Shown here in pieces: positions 48,033-60,472 of a stretch of DNA of 64,000 nt. The stretch spans positions 62,001 to 126,000 of the forward strand of contig JAAVTG010000798.1 in the NCBI GenBank assembly GCA_011947345.1, written 5' to 3'. The DNA is from Phytophthora quininea (Eukaryota > Oomycota > Peronosporomycetes > Peronosporales > Peronosporaceae). Both the position numbers and the translations under genes were made by a program. The stretch's first letter is position 1; every line of letters begins with the position of its first letter. Below the pieces are notes generated by a model. It was given only the letters and a program-made list of their open reading frames with translations. It searched no databases and was not told the origin of the DNA.

Positions 48033-50665
48033 ATGGGCGAGGTCAAGCCGCTGCCCTTCGTGCTGGTGGACGACGACGGCGGCTTCCGCGTGAACCCGCA
48101 GGCCTGCGCGGTGCTGGAGAAGGTCAAGGGCAGGCTCGTGGTGGTGGCGGTGGCCGGGCTCTACCGCACGGGTAAGAGCTTCCTGCTGAATCTTCTGGTC
48201 AAGGCCGTCACTGGGTCGAGGGACGCGGTCGAGCAACAAGATGCGGGCTTCGCAGTGGGCGGCACCGTCAATGCCTGCACCAAGGGCATCTGGATGTGGG
48301 GACGCCCATTCCCTCGACGACGACACCAGCGTGCTGTTCCTGGACACGGAAGGACTGGGCAGCGTCGACAGAGAGCAGACCCACGACACTCGGATCTTCG
48401 CGCTGGCGCTGCTCTTGGCCTCCAACTTTGTGTACAACAGTCGAGGAGTTATCGATGGCAACGCCATTGAAGATCTGTCGCTGGTGGTGAACCTGTCCAA
48501 GCACATCCAAACGTCGTCCAGCGCCAAAGACGCTGGCAATGGCGAGAGGCTGCACGAGTTCTTCCCCAGCTTCATGTGGGTGGTCAGGGACTTTACGCTG
48601 CAGCTACTGGACAACGGCAAGCCGATCTCAGCTAAGCAGTACCTGGAGAACGCGTTGCAACCCACGGGGGATACAGCGACGACGCGGTGGAGAAGGACCA
48701 GATCCGAGCGCTGCTGAGCGACTTTTTCAGACAACGAGACTGCGTCACTCTTGTACGACCGGTGGATGACGAACAGAAGCTGCGGAATCTGCCGCAGGTG
48801 CCCTACGAGGACTTGAGAGAAGAGTTCCGGTCCAGCTTTGAGAGTCTGCGAAAGAGACTGTTCGGCAAGGCCAAACCCAAGAGCATGTTCGGCAAGCCGC
48901 TCAACGGAGCCATGTTTGTTAATTTGGCAGGGTCCTATGTGGAAGCTTTAAACAGCGGCAAAGCGCCGGTGATCTCGAGTGCGTGGAGTCGCGTCGTCCA
49001 GGCGCAGTGCAACGATGCTCTAGAGGACGCTGTCGAGCGGTACAAGGCGGAACTGCGCGCACGTGTCCGCAGTTACGTTTCGCCGGAGCAGTACGAAGCA
49101 GACGCAAGTTTCGACGCCGAAGATGAGAAAGCAGCAGGGGAACTCGAAGTGGTGAACAACGGACAAGGCGACAGCGCCATGTTTGACGAGAACGGAAACC
49201 TCCGAAGCATGGCGCTTCGTCCAGAGCTGGCCTCTAACGGCGTTGAGGACGAGGATGAGGATCCGACGGCGCCAGAGAGCGAAATGATTGAGATCATGGA
49301 AAAGACGCCAATGCGGCAGCGGAGGATGCTGCACGCAGCGTGGAACGCACACGCTTGCCATGTGCTGAAGACCGACTTAAGAACGTGCATCGTTTGTGCA
49401 AACGTTTGGCTAAGAAGAAGCTGCGTGAAGTTGTAGACGGCGATATGGGCGCTGATACTAGCGCTGGCGGGGGTGACGACTATATGGCGCTCTTTCGCTC
49501 TGCTATCTCGGCAGAATTTGGCTCGTACAGGCAGCAGAACGCAGCGGCATCGATGGCTTACTGCCGACACGTGTTGGACGTATTGAATCGCCCTGGGACT
49601 GAATATTTGGCCCACCCTGAGCAGAATCGTCAAAAGTCAGCGATGGAACTCTATCGGGAAACCCAGGCCTTCCTGCAAGATGACCTCGGCGCACAGTATG
49701 CCGAATATTTGCATCGCGCGGTGGGCCCGTCGGCCGATTCTGCCTATTGCGAGTTTGTTAGTCAGCGTGTTATCGCTCAGGTTATCCAGCGCACAGAAAG
49801 CACGAATGCTGCGCACATGACGGAAGTCCGCGGCCTCGAGAAACAAATGAATGAACTCAGCGTGAAGGTGGCGGTGGCACAAGGCCAGGCCGGTGCCATG
49901 CAGGAACTCTCTGTTCAACAGCAGCAGAAGTGCGAGTTAGGCGTGAAAGAAGCGGAGCAGCGTTGCGCTTCTGAGCTGGCTGGCCTTCGCTCCACTTTAG
50001 AGTTCAAGACCAACGAGCTGGAGCACATTCTGAACCACAATGCGACGATGAAGCGTCTAGCTGACACTGCCCAGCAGGGTCAATATCGCGCCACCGAGTT
50101 TGCTTCTTCGGCTTTTGCTCAGGTCCTGTGCGGGTATCTTATTAAACAGCACATGACTCCTGGAGGCGGTGGATCAGCCCGCGCCAAGTGGCAGCAGCGG
50201 TACTTCGTGCTGCAAGGTGCGCAACTGAGCTTCTACGACACGAAAGAGGACTACGAGCGCTGCCGCTCAGATAACCCGCCGATGGACGTCACGGGTGCGA
50301 TCGTCGAAGATAACTATGCCGTGCCGGAAGCATTTAGCGTCTCTTTCCGAGACGAGAAATATTATCCACTGCAGCTTCATGCCAAGTCCCGCGAGGTGAA
50401 ACAGGAGTGGGTTCGCAGTCTGCGTGCAGCTGCCGCTGGTAGGCCTGCTGCTCAAGGTGGGACACGTAGCCACGCGTCTTCAAGCTCATCGATGGCGTCG
50501 TCGTCCTCGTATGGAGGTGGCGGGAATGCACCGCCAAGCTACGCAGATTCTACCTCGTCTGCCTACAGAGGAGGTGGGGGAGCAGCGTATGCTTATGGAA
50601 ACTCTTCCTCGAATATGTATGGCCCTACTGGTGGAGCTGGAGGTAGCAGATACATGCAAATGTAG
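48033..50665 (+). CDS. Guanylate-binding (GB1/RHD3-type) large GTPase with C-terminal PH domain
   Basis: ATG 48033. GTPase domain: P-loop VVAVAGLYRTGKSFLLNLLV, KGIWMW, G3 LFLDTEGLGS, G4-like VVRDFTLQLLD, then EEFRSSFESLRKRLFG. Next an elongated helical region (ISSAWSRVVQAQCNDALEDA; later LEKQMNELSVKVAVAQGQAG and ELAGLRSTLEFKTNELEHIL). A C-terminal PH domain at ~50110-50440 (VLCGYLIKQH, KWQQRYFVLQGAQLSFYDTK, YYPLQLHAKSREVKQEWVRS), then a Gly/Ser/Tyr-rich tail to 50665. About 878 residues. GBPs are dynamin-like, self-assembling on membranes; a PH domain would give phosphoinositide binding in place of the prenyl tail of some animal GBPs. Frame breaks near 48300 (in a G run), 48680 and 49385. Confidence 0.85.
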
Positions 50666-50768
50666 TCTACGCTGTAGAGCGGGGCATTAAACCACGTCAC
50701 GTACGCATAGCAATTTTTCCATTACGAAATGAACACGCATGTTGGAGACCTGAGCAACCAAACATACT

Positions 50769-53569
50769 TTACATTTGCCCCTGGCGATTCATCAGGTTCT
50801 TGATGCCAATATCCTCCAGGATCTTGATCACGGCGCCGATGCCGATACGCTCTGAGGATCCCAGCGACACATGCGCTCAATCAGATCCCACTCGTGACTT
50901 CGGAAGTCGGCCGGGCAATCAGGGATCTTCTTTCTACCAGCACCAAGCGCTTCACAGCGTCATCAGCTAAATTCTTCCATGGGGGTCTCCCGGTCACGGA
51001 CTGGATGATGCACATCCCAAACGCGTAAATGTCAGAAGCAAAGGTGGGAGGACTGCCCTTCAGACACTCGGGGCCTTCCACTGCACCGCCTCCGTGGCCT
51101 TGTCGGCTGCAACATCGGTGCCCAGGATACTCAGTCCAAAGTCAGCAATTTTCGCTCCACCTCCGTCACAAATAAGAATGTTGTCATTCTTAAGATCTCC
51201 ATGGACGATATTGTGCTGGTGAAGATGCTCTAGACCAAGAGCTGCTTGCAGTAGACGGAACCATAGCTCACGTCTTCGTCCATTGTCGGGCTGTAAATAC
51301 TCTGCCAAGGTCTTCCGAGTCGCACGCTCACACACGAAGAAAGGCTGGACACCTTCATAGCATGCGCCGTAGAGTTTGATCAGGTTGGAGTGGTTCAAGG
51401 TAAACCACAAATCGGCTTCTTCTCGAAATCGTTGACGCTCTTCCTCCTTGGTGACAGGCTTCAACCGTTTCACGACGACATTCGTGCCAAACCATTTGCC
51501 TTCGCTTACTGAGCCAAAGCCGCCATGTCCAATCGCCTTCCCCAGCTCCACTTGATAGCCTGGAATAAACCATTTTGGAGTCAATTCCGCGCTTTTCATG
51601 CCGCGACGGCCAGCTTCCTCCAGCACAGCATGCATCACATCGACGGTTTCTGGAGGATACGCACCAAAACGATTTTGCGCCTCGAAGCGAAGCATTGCGA
51701 TGTCCTCAGGAGTGCTTTCATCAAGAAAACTGGCTGGGTTCTCTAGATTCTTGATGAACTTCTCCTTCTGCTTCGACTGTGCTTGTTCCCACGTGGGCTG
51801 CCATGAATGAACTCCATCAGAACTTGCCAGTTGCGGCCAGTCCCGTAGAAGCTGGTCGATTCGGTGGTGGAAGTGAAATCCTTTTCCTGCTACTGAGATT
51901 GCAGCAAATTGGGCAGCAGTACTGGTAGTGCCAAGAGGATCGCCTTCAGATTCAGCTGCTTTCAGGAGATCAAACAGCAGCGAGCTGAAATCTTCAGCCA
52001 ATACGCGCGGGACAGGTTGACCCGCGTTTTTCAGCTGGTTAAACAAGTCATTTAGTCGTTCGCAGGCGCGACAGAACTGGGCACCCATAGAACTGCTCGA
52101 TTCTGCTTCTTCACAGGCTATGACAGTTTCTTCAAGCAACTCCTGCACAGATTGAGCAGAACTTTGGTGACAAAAGTTTGCTATATCGACGCTCGGCGCG
52201 TTCGTTCCAGACGCGTCGTCGTCCGCTACCAAGGCATACATTTTGATAGCTGCAGCTTCCAGTTTGGGGCGATTCGCAGGGTTCTCATCACACAAACCCA
52301 CCAGGACATCCCATTCGTCTTCCTCGATGAATTTAGGCCTCTCATCAGGAAGACGCTCTGTTGTTTTCTTGTCCCAGTTGTCAAAGGTTTTGTCTCGAAC
52401 ATTTGATCGTAAATGCGCGTTCCGAGCCCCGGCCAGAAGGAAAAAGATGGCAATGCCAAACTTGAGGACGTCGTAACTTTCGAGCGTCTCTTTGGTTTGG
52501 TTTTTGATTTTCTCCACCCAATCCACCTTTGATTGTGGTACCAACCCCAGGCCATCAACCACTCCATACCGCTCGGCATAACTGCAGCGGAACGTCACTG
52601 GTAGCACGTTGTGATACACCAGCCCACGATCATGCACGTACTGGAGACCAAGTGCACAATTCCCCAAATACCGCCACATTTCTTTTCGTAGGTCGGTGGA
52701 TAGCAAGTTTCATGAACAATAAAAGGCTTGCCAACATGGGAGGCACCGTAAAACTTGCGCAAGTGGGGGTGGTTTAGCTGCGTCCATATAGCAGCCGTCC
52801 GCACACAAACCTCTTCACCGTGGTGCAGCCCAGTTGTGCTGCCACTCCACGCAGCTTTGTTGTCCTCCAGCTTGTCCTTGTTCACCCACGCCCACTCGTG
52901 CTCCGACGTGACAAACCACTCTGGAATGTTGGCTGCCACAATGTTCGCCTTGCTGACAACGACGTCGTACACCATCGATATCGTATCCAGCTCGCACTGC
53001 ATCAACTTGTCACGGTATTCTTCACTATCCCCAGCGAACGGAGTGATACCGTCGTGATACTTGTGAATGCAATAGCGTAGCAGTGTCACGATCTCCAGCT
53101 GCTGGTCTTCATCTCCAAGCGCCTCCATGAGCTGCTTCTCGTCCTTGACAAGATCCTCAAACGTCTTGAGACGCTCCTCCCGTTCCCTCAGCAGCTCGTT
53201 GTGGTAGAGCTGGTGCGTCTCTGAGTCCAGGATGCCCTGCGTGTCCAACGCACTGTCGATGGACCGGTGCAGCAGAGCGGCAACGCGACCCGTGTCCGCC
53301 AGCTTCAGCAGCAAGTTCTGCTGGCCTTCGTACGACTCCATGAGCTCCTTCATGATACGAGCAAAGCGCACCATGATGGCCAACTCGCTCTCTCCGTTGC
53401 CTTTGTCTTTGGAGCGCTCCACGCGACCGACAACTCGAAGCTGCTCCACGAAGTGGTCGGCCAACCGGTCGGGTGTTACCAGCTGCCCCTCGTGCTTGGA
53501 GTGCCAGCGGTTGTCCTCCGGCATCTTGGAGTCCATCCAGAACTTCTGCATCGTGTTGGGCATCGCCAT
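50769..53569 (-). CDS. TKL-like protein kinase with N-terminal pseudokinase domain
   Basis: An N-terminal helical region (LADHFVEQLRVVGRVERSKD, LLREREERLKTFEDLVKDEK) leads to a first kinase-like domain (LNHPHLRKFYGASHVGKPFI, then LGLQYVHDRGLVYHN where HRD reads YHN), probably inactive. After a ~300-residue linker a second kinase domain has Gly-loop GHGGFGSVSEGKWFGTNVVV, VKRL, NLIKLYGACYEGVQPFFVCE, HGDLKNDNIL, DFGLS and SDIYAFGMCIIQSVTGRPPW, a TKL-type active kinase. Frame breaks near 52695, 51070, 50925 and 50850; the corrected end is AVIKILEDIGIKNLMNRQG to TAA 50769. The start at 53569 is the first ATG in frame, but an upstream frame from 53655 (MGTTDAAPLPSLTSKF) may be the true N-terminus. 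About 930 residues. Confidence 0.8.
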
Positions 53570-53885
53570 GGCGACCGAGTGGTAACGAGGTCTACGTCGT
53601 CGGGGGCGAATTTGGATGTGAGGGAAGGAAGAGGTGCAGCATCAGTTGTACCCATTGAACTGCCTCTCCTTAAAAGAACTGTTCTACTATCGAGATATTG
53701 GAGCTGATTGGTCAGTGGGTTGAAGTTGAGTTGAACATTCACTCTTGCTGCTCATTCCGCATTCTGCAGCGAGGCGAGAAGCAACTGGAAGGGCATCATG
53801 GCGGTCCGTCGCGAGGTGGTGTCCCTCTCTCAGCTACTGCGGCGCAAAGACAACCACAACGCGTATGCCTCGTCGCTACTTCTAG

Positions 53886-55636
53886 ATGCCTTGGTCTGAA
53901 CTCTGTGCTCCGTCTGATAGCAGCTCAAGACGCGGAGCTGGCCGCATACCCCCATTGCCGCTGCAGAGCATGACACGGAGGACATCGGTGGGTGCAGGGC
54001 CGAAGCGTGCAGACAGGAGCCAGACGAACGCGGGGCAGCCAAACGGACGGTACCAGCCGCTCACCTTTGTGCAGCGCCGGAGTCGCGTACCAACTGCGCA
54101 GTCTGAAGCTCAGGCAAGCAGTCAAGGAAGCTGTACGGAATGGCCTCTGTCCCAAGAAGGTGATTGCTCAAACTGAGAGCTGTTGTGAGCTGCTAAAATG
54201 AGAAGGCTAACGAGAACTAGTGTACGACGGAGGCGGCGAGGAGCAGAGCGTAGTCACATCTCTCTCGCAGTCTTCACTCTCGCAGTCACAGAACTTACTG
54301 GCGTCAAGTCAAGACGATCAGGTAACCCCAAACCGATAGCTTACTTCATGGAAGTAGTGTGCTGACCGCTGTACGAATGCTAGCGACTTCAACCATGGCA
54401 GGCTCAAGAATATTCATTGCAATCCCTGGTCCTTCGAGCTATCGCGAGATGTTGAGAGCGACTGAGAACAAGTGCCTCAAATCTCTCAAGATTTGGTCGA
54501 GGTATTGAAGAAGCACAACCAGGAGTTAGAACAGCGTGACATCAAGAACTTCGAGAGACAGCTAACTCTACAGCGAGATCAAGAGCAGCGTGCAAAGGAA
54601 CGATTTGACCAGCAACAGCAGCAAAGCATGCAGCGCGTCACAGAAATACTCGAACGACTGCAGCAATATCACGTGGAACAAGAGCAGCAACAAAATGACC
54701 AGCTGGAGAAACTGCGTAGCGAGCAGGAGCAACGACAAAAAACCTGCTTGAAAACCTTCAACAACAGCAGCAACAGCAGTTGCAGACCGAGAAGGAACAG
54801 CTCCAGCAACAACTACAACGCCACGTGGAGCACTTGGAGACAGTAGAACAGCGACAAGAACATCGCGACACCGGCATGTCTGAAAAACTCCAGGAGCAGG
54901 AACAAGCATTGGTGGCACACGTTACCCGTTCGATCGAGAAATCAATCGAAAAAATCATTGTGAGGTTGGCTGACAGTACTAAGCGGCAAGGACAAGAAAA
55001 TACGGCATTGACAGAGCTCGCAGAAGCAGTCAAGGGTGTTGCCCAGTCTGTTGCCGTTCTGCGAGATCAGGTTTGGACACGTACTAACCCTGAAATTTTT
55101 GTTCATGACTCAACATATTTGCTGTGTAACAGAGCTCGGAAAGCAAAGAGGTCCGTGGCAAATACCGTAAAACCATGGCCGGTGAAGCAAACATCTTGAA
55201 GACTGCACTCGCCGAGCTTCAATCCAAGGTTGAGTCGGTAAAAGGAGATATGAAGACTTTCTCCGACGTCGTCACTCGCTCATTTGAAGGTGGGGAGGCC
55301 AAGCACCAAGCCCTGTTAGAGGCCATCGCAGCATTGTCGTGCAGCTCAACGCAAGAGAAAGCTGGTGCCGAGGCCTCGTCAAACACAGACAGATCCAGCC
55401 GAAAGCGTAGACGCAGTCCATACTATCACGCAACACCTGAACGAAGATCTCGAAAGTACACCTCCACGCGCGCCGCTGTTTCTTCGTCTGGATTCAGCAG
55501 GAACTATTCTCCGATCACCTACAGCAACGACGAGAACTTGTACCGACCAAGCAGTGAAAACAAGACCAGTCTCCGTCGTGCGTTGAGGAAAATTGAAGCC
55601 CTGCGTTCGAAGCGGCACTCCTCCAACAATTTCTAA
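53886..55636 (+). CDS. Coiled-coil protein of unknown function, four exons
   Basis: Proposed exons 53886-54159, 54221-54321, 54384-55070, 55133-55636, with GT-AG introns joining in phase. N-terminus MPWSELCAPSDSSSRRGAGR, with basic Ser/Thr/Gln-rich disorder; exon 2 is Ser/Gln-rich (QSSLSQSQNLLASSQDDQ); exon 3 is a long Gln/Glu coiled coil (LVEVLKKHNQELEQRDIKNF, RVTEILERLQQYHVEQEQQQ, QLQQQLQRHVEHLETVEQRQ); exon 4 continues the coil and ends in an Arg/Ser-rich tail (RKRRRSPYYHATPERRSRKY). Exon 3 needs three single-base corrections (near 54450, 54480 and 54745). No catalytic domain. The overall shape resembles meiotic or centrosomal scaffold proteins, but I cannot assign it. Confidence 0.55.
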
Positions 55637-55801
55637 GCGTTCAAACTCTTCGAAGCTGTATTTGAAGAGACAAGAAAGCCTACCGCTCGCAAATATTTGC
55701 ATGGATTTTTCTGGTATTTGTGAGTGTGTTTCCACAACGATTCCTACGGCCCCTCGACCATATATCGCTTCAACTGCCTCGTGTGTGTGTACAGCCAGAA
55801 T

Positions 55802-56111
55802 TTAGAACTCCGGACGCGTCTACAAGGTACAAACATCAGCCACCCCTAATACATCAACAGCCAAGCCACACAAGAGAGCCTACCGGGTATCCGGCGCCGT
55901 GCGTGGGGTCCCGGATGAGCGTGGCATACTCGTCGCGAATGGCTTTGCAGGCCATCTTGTGGTTCACGCCGTTCTCTCGGTAGCACGTGGCCAGCTCCTC
56001 GCGCACGATCTTGAGGTTCTCCTGCGCCACGTGGACACGCTTGGCGTACTCGCGCTCGGCCGCGCGGATGGCGAGGATCTCGTCCTTGGAGCGGAGCTGT
56101 GTTGCGAACAT
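55802..56111 (-). CDS. NDUFB10: NADH:ubiquinone oxidoreductase subunit NDUFB10 (PDSW)-like
   Basis: Accessory membrane-arm subunit of mitochondrial complex I. MFATQLRSKDEILAIRAAER, then VREELATCYRENGVNHKMAC and KAIRDEYATLIRDPTHGAGY. The CYR..GVNH...C block with two Cys is diagnostic of PDSW/NDUFB10 (plant form: CYRVEGVNHYQKC). Exon 1 56111-55884, intron 55883-55820 (GTAGGC...TTGTAG), a six-codon exon 2 (TRPEF and stop, 55819-55802). 81 residues, shorter than plant (~106) and animal forms; an upstream exon could exist, but the ATG has good context (CAGTCATG). Confidence 0.8.
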
Positions 56112-57102
56112 GACTGCTGGAGGTTCTGCCCAATTCCTCGACCGCCGGGATGAAGAGCAAACGGCGGCTGGCCTCTGATTGTGAGGATGGAGGTCGGGGA
56201 GTTTGCTGTCTCATATAAAGGTATTCAGACGATGGTCACCCCTATGTACGGTTTGAAATGCGCGCTAAGAGCATTTTAGCTTACAAGACTTGTGCCGAAA
56301 CATGTCACCGAGCAGGTCGATGCAATCTAGAGCTATCTGCTTGCCGGTTCATGAATAACTAGCAGTGATGTTGCAGCTGGTGTGCTGTCGGACCTGACAT
56401 AATTTGGATGACGAGAAATTCGGCGTGGCCAATTTACACTTCTCGAAGTAGTCACTCAAGCAGTTTTCGTGGTGTTACAAGCGCAACAAGGACTTAAGAT
56501 GATAAACAGAAGCTGTCGCTTGACCCAATACAGCTCCTCTGCAATTCGCTTCCACCGTTCAATTCGAGCATGGGAATGGAGTGTGGCGTAGAATACTACT
56601 AGAACTCTCCTAACGCAGCTAAACTTGTTGTGGCAAAGCTCATATAGCAGTTAAAAAGCATAGATTTTTGTGTTCTTCACCGTCGCACTCAGTGGATTGA
56701 CAGAGTTAAAATTTCTTAATCATTGCCATGCCCGTGGTAGTACAAACAATATACAACACGCAACTCGCTGGAAGTATCAGAGCTTTAGTTTTGTTTCTCG
56801 AGTATCACCATAGCGGAGTCGCTCAGATGACCGTCGTGAAAATCGAGATAAAGGATCATCATCTTCCCCAGTGCATGACAAACACCTTGCTGATCTGCTC
56901 GCGGCACTTTCCAAACTGAGCTCTTCCCTGCATCGACTGAAGTCCCGAGCCAATCGTTCCGAGAGCCGTAAAAATAGTCAGTACAGCGTAATTACGTCTT
57001 CTCTCGGCGAATCAAAACGCTTGCATTTCGTAAAAACAATGTGCTCGAAACTTTGAAGCATTTGTGTTTCGAAAGGCCGCCTTATCTCAATTCCCCAGCG
57101 AG
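56112..57102. other. Intergenic, ~1 kb, no confident gene
   Basis: Mostly AT-rich. A helical opening at ~56877-56985 (LADLLAALSKLSSSLHRLKS) is coding-like and could be an upstream exon of CPAP or a small gene, but no clear splice or start supports it. The remainder shows nothing. Confidence 0.4.
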
Positions 57103-60100
57103 ATGGCGCTCGCCGGTCGCCAAGAGCCTCGAACGTGGCGCAACGAGAACGAGGGGGTCCACCGCCGTATCAGCGTAACATCCAGTGAAGACGCTCCAGT
57201 ATGCGGGACCAAAGGTCCGTCAATCCTGTTGTTGTGCGCGCTGTAAATCTTCATATCCTGTTGACGACTTTTGTATATTTGTCTTACAGTGCCATTTGAG
57301 GAACTACTGGCGCGGGAACTGCGAAAGTCACAGGACAAAGACGATGTGTCTGCAGCGAGGGGCAGCAGTAGCAATAATAAATCCAACAAGAAGCCATTCC
57401 TGAAGAGAGGAGCGAGAGGGTGGTGGATGAAGCAGCCGGGGGCCAAGCAGAAGGTGGTGAAGCACATGCTCACGTCCATGGCCGAGGATGAACAAAATAA
57501 AACAACAGCACATAAGCAATCTAGACAGAAACCAGCGAGGGCGACGTCGCCCTCTTCTACGGGGACGTTGCCGCCAGTGATGACGCCGCCGGATAAACTG
57601 CGGACTGCTCGCTCCGTCACAAACGCTGTCTCCTCCAGTGTCTCCGATCCGACGAACAGTGTTCAACAGTGCTTTTGGCAGTGAGAGGGAATCCCGACAG
57701 AGGGGGCGACAGGAGGAGGAATTTGCAGCGTGGAAGGAAACGTCACTACGGTCGATTGCGAGCACTGACCTCATGGGGATGAAACGTGTACGACAGTCAT
57801 TCGAGGCAAAACAGGAGCGCGAGGCAAACGAAATGGCAGAATTTGAGGCGATTGAACGGGATCTGGCAGCAGAGAAGGAATTGTATTTGCAGGAAAGACA
57901 GAACCAGCAATCGCCAAATTACCCCGAGGACGGGAACCTGAAGAAAGTGGGCCACTGGGAGTTACCATACTCTTCCTTCGTATCCGATTTGCGCGAGCAA
58001 GAGCAGCTTCAGCAACATTCGACGTCAATTTTTGATGACAGCCTGGATGATGGAGGGGACTCGGCATTTGTGTTTGATGACCATTCTTCGATTGCCGAAG
58101 GCGGGTGGGGTATCAAACATGACGGTTCGGATACTGTGGTCGCTAACAACATTGAACATTTTACGACCCCACACTACGGTTACTCGCCTTCGGACTTAAG
58201 TGCTGTCAGTTTCGATGACTCGGTGCCGTGGGACGATGCCTTATCATACCAGCCTCGAAACAGTGAGTCCATGGCGCCGTCGGTCAAGTCTGGAACTACC
58301 GTGGTGCCAGTGCGCCACACCAAGCATTTCAGCTCGTTTAACGTGGCATCAGCCCTAGACGCAGCAAAACAGACTTCTGACGGTGGTTCGGCGCAATCCC
58401 AGTCAGAAGATACTGTCCCTGTTTCGTCGCTAGTACAACGCGTGTTTGGTGATCTTCCTCAAGGCAGCAGCAGCAAGGGGAGTGATGCAAGACTATCGAA
58501 TGACCATGAAACAACCTCAGTTGCAACTGCCTGCGAAGACCAAGAAGATATAAACGTTATATCCACAGTGATGGCCTCGCGGCATCCGCCTACTCAAGAT
58601 ACCTCGTTATTTACACTGAAGCAGAAGTTGCGCGGAAAGCAAAAGCCGGCTGCAGCCAGAAATTCGGCAACTCAGAGAAACCCCCAGCGAGCAAACCTGA
58701 TAGCAGACGCAGTGGTCCTGTCAAAACAAAACCTCCTGTACCTCCACGGAAGACGTCAAAACAGAAAGCAACAGCTAGTTCTAGAAAGCCCAACATTGCC
58801 CAAGGACGAGTAACTCCAGCTGCTGATGCAGGTACAATCCTCCCTGCTGTGATCGAAGAGAAGCTGTATGAGTTAGAAGAAGAGGTCAAGTTCTACAAGG
58901 CTGAAACACTACTGCTTCAGAAGCGAAAGGATTACTATGATCAAGAGGTGAAAAGACTAGCTCATGAGCGTGACGAGTTCGAACAGTACAAGCAGGAACA
59001 GCAGTTACTGATTGAAAAAGAATGGGAAAAAGAGCGAGCGAAAATGAAGAAAGAGGAGAAGCGTCAGGAACGGCAATGGAAGCTGCGCATGAATGCAACA
59101 ATATCTCATCAAGAGCGCAAAGACCGCGGTGAAGTGGAATCACTCAAGGCGCAGATCGTGAAAATGCAACTCGACGAAAAAGCGCACGTGAATAAATGGA
59201 AGGCCGCGAGTGATAATCTGCGACAGCGTGTAACGGTACGTTTGGAATTTGCTTCGACTATGAAAACTTGCTTTTTTTCTGATTCTTGTCGTGTGAAGGA
59301 GCTGGAGGAGAAAAACCGTGAATTGAGCGATGAAATTAAGTTTCTGGAGAAGGAACGTTTGGACCAATGGGAAAAATATGAGTGTCTGCAAAATGAAACG
59401 AAGGAAGCGATAGAAACAGCCTCAAAACTTGCGGCGATTTCATCTGCAGACCCTTCTCCGCTCAACGATTCCAGCAAACTACGTACGATGGGCGATGTTT
59501 TCGCTATCAAGGGGTCGGCTGAAGAATTGCTAAAAGACTGGACCTTTCCCCGAGAAGAAGGCTCTGCAAGTGTTAGGGAGGCAGCACGTGACTCGTCCGG
59601 TGGTATGGAGACCCTTGAAACAGATGGGTACAATCCGAAGCGCTACAGCTTGATGATGAAGACGATCCTCACGGCTCTGATGGTTCTTGGACCTTTGCAG
59701 GAGGCGAGCGTCCTGAAGCAGCGAGTTCTGAGCACTCGCCAAGGAAAACTGTCGCCAATGCCTACCAGTGGGCTCTTCCTGACGTAGAGGATAACCAGTT
59801 GATGCATGATGCTGAGATTGGCGTCCAAGCAGCTCAAAGCGGAGAAGCCAATGGCGTTGCTTTCGCTCCGTTCCCCGGTCAAAGGGTGTACAACAGGAAG
59901 TGGAGCATCCTGGAGGTAAAAGGAGATTTTGTACTCGGACGGCAGTCGGAAGATCCTGTTTCCAGACGGCAACGAAAAAGAAATCGCTGCCAACGGCCAT
60001 GTTACCATCAAGTTCACGAACGGCGACCACAAGGAGCTCTTCCCTGACATTGGGGTCAGTGTATATTACTATTATGAAGCCCAGACGAAGCTGACGACGT

Positions 60101-60407
60101 ACCCAGACAACAGGAGGGTGTACGCGTTCCCGAACCAGCAGATTGAAACGAGCTTGCCTGATGGCACGACGGAGATTCAATTTGCGGACGGCATCAAAAG
60201 ACAATCCGCCCCAATGGCGACGAGTTTTCCGTCTTCCCGGACGGCACGACTATGCTCGAAAAACCCGACGGACTCCGCGAGGTGACGCTGCTGAACCAGA
60301 AACGAATCCGGTACTTCCCTGACGGCGAGATGGCTTGCGTCCGTTCTAATGGCCAGGAAACCCGCGTTCGCTCCGACTCTGAGCTTCGAAAGCTGATGGA
60401 GATGTAA
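57103..60407 (+). CDS. SAS4: Centriole assembly protein CPAP/CENPJ/SAS-4 with TCP10 (G-box) domain
   Basis: Centriole and basal-body assembly factor. Exons 57103-57214, 57290-59235, 59299-60407. Motifs: VPFEELLARELRKSQ and KKPFLKRGARG (conserved CPAP N-terminal motifs), AAWKETSLRSIAS, a long coiled coil (YELEEEVKFYKAETLLLQKR, KDYYDQEVKRLAHERDEFEQ) and the C-terminal TCP/G-box of tandem beta-hairpins (YSDGSRKILFPDGNEKEIAA, NGHVTIKFTNGDHKELFPD, VYAFPNQQIETSLPDGTTE, QFADGIK, VFPDGTTMLEKPDG), which in animals binds STIL. About 1,060 residues. Five or more frame breaks (near 57655, 58660, 59645, 59923, 60205). The second intron is 63 nt without a stop. Confidence 0.9.
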
Positions 60408-60472
60408 CCATAAAACAATATTTAACGACATTCAATACGACAACGACGACTTGCAGTTCATGCGCCACTCTA

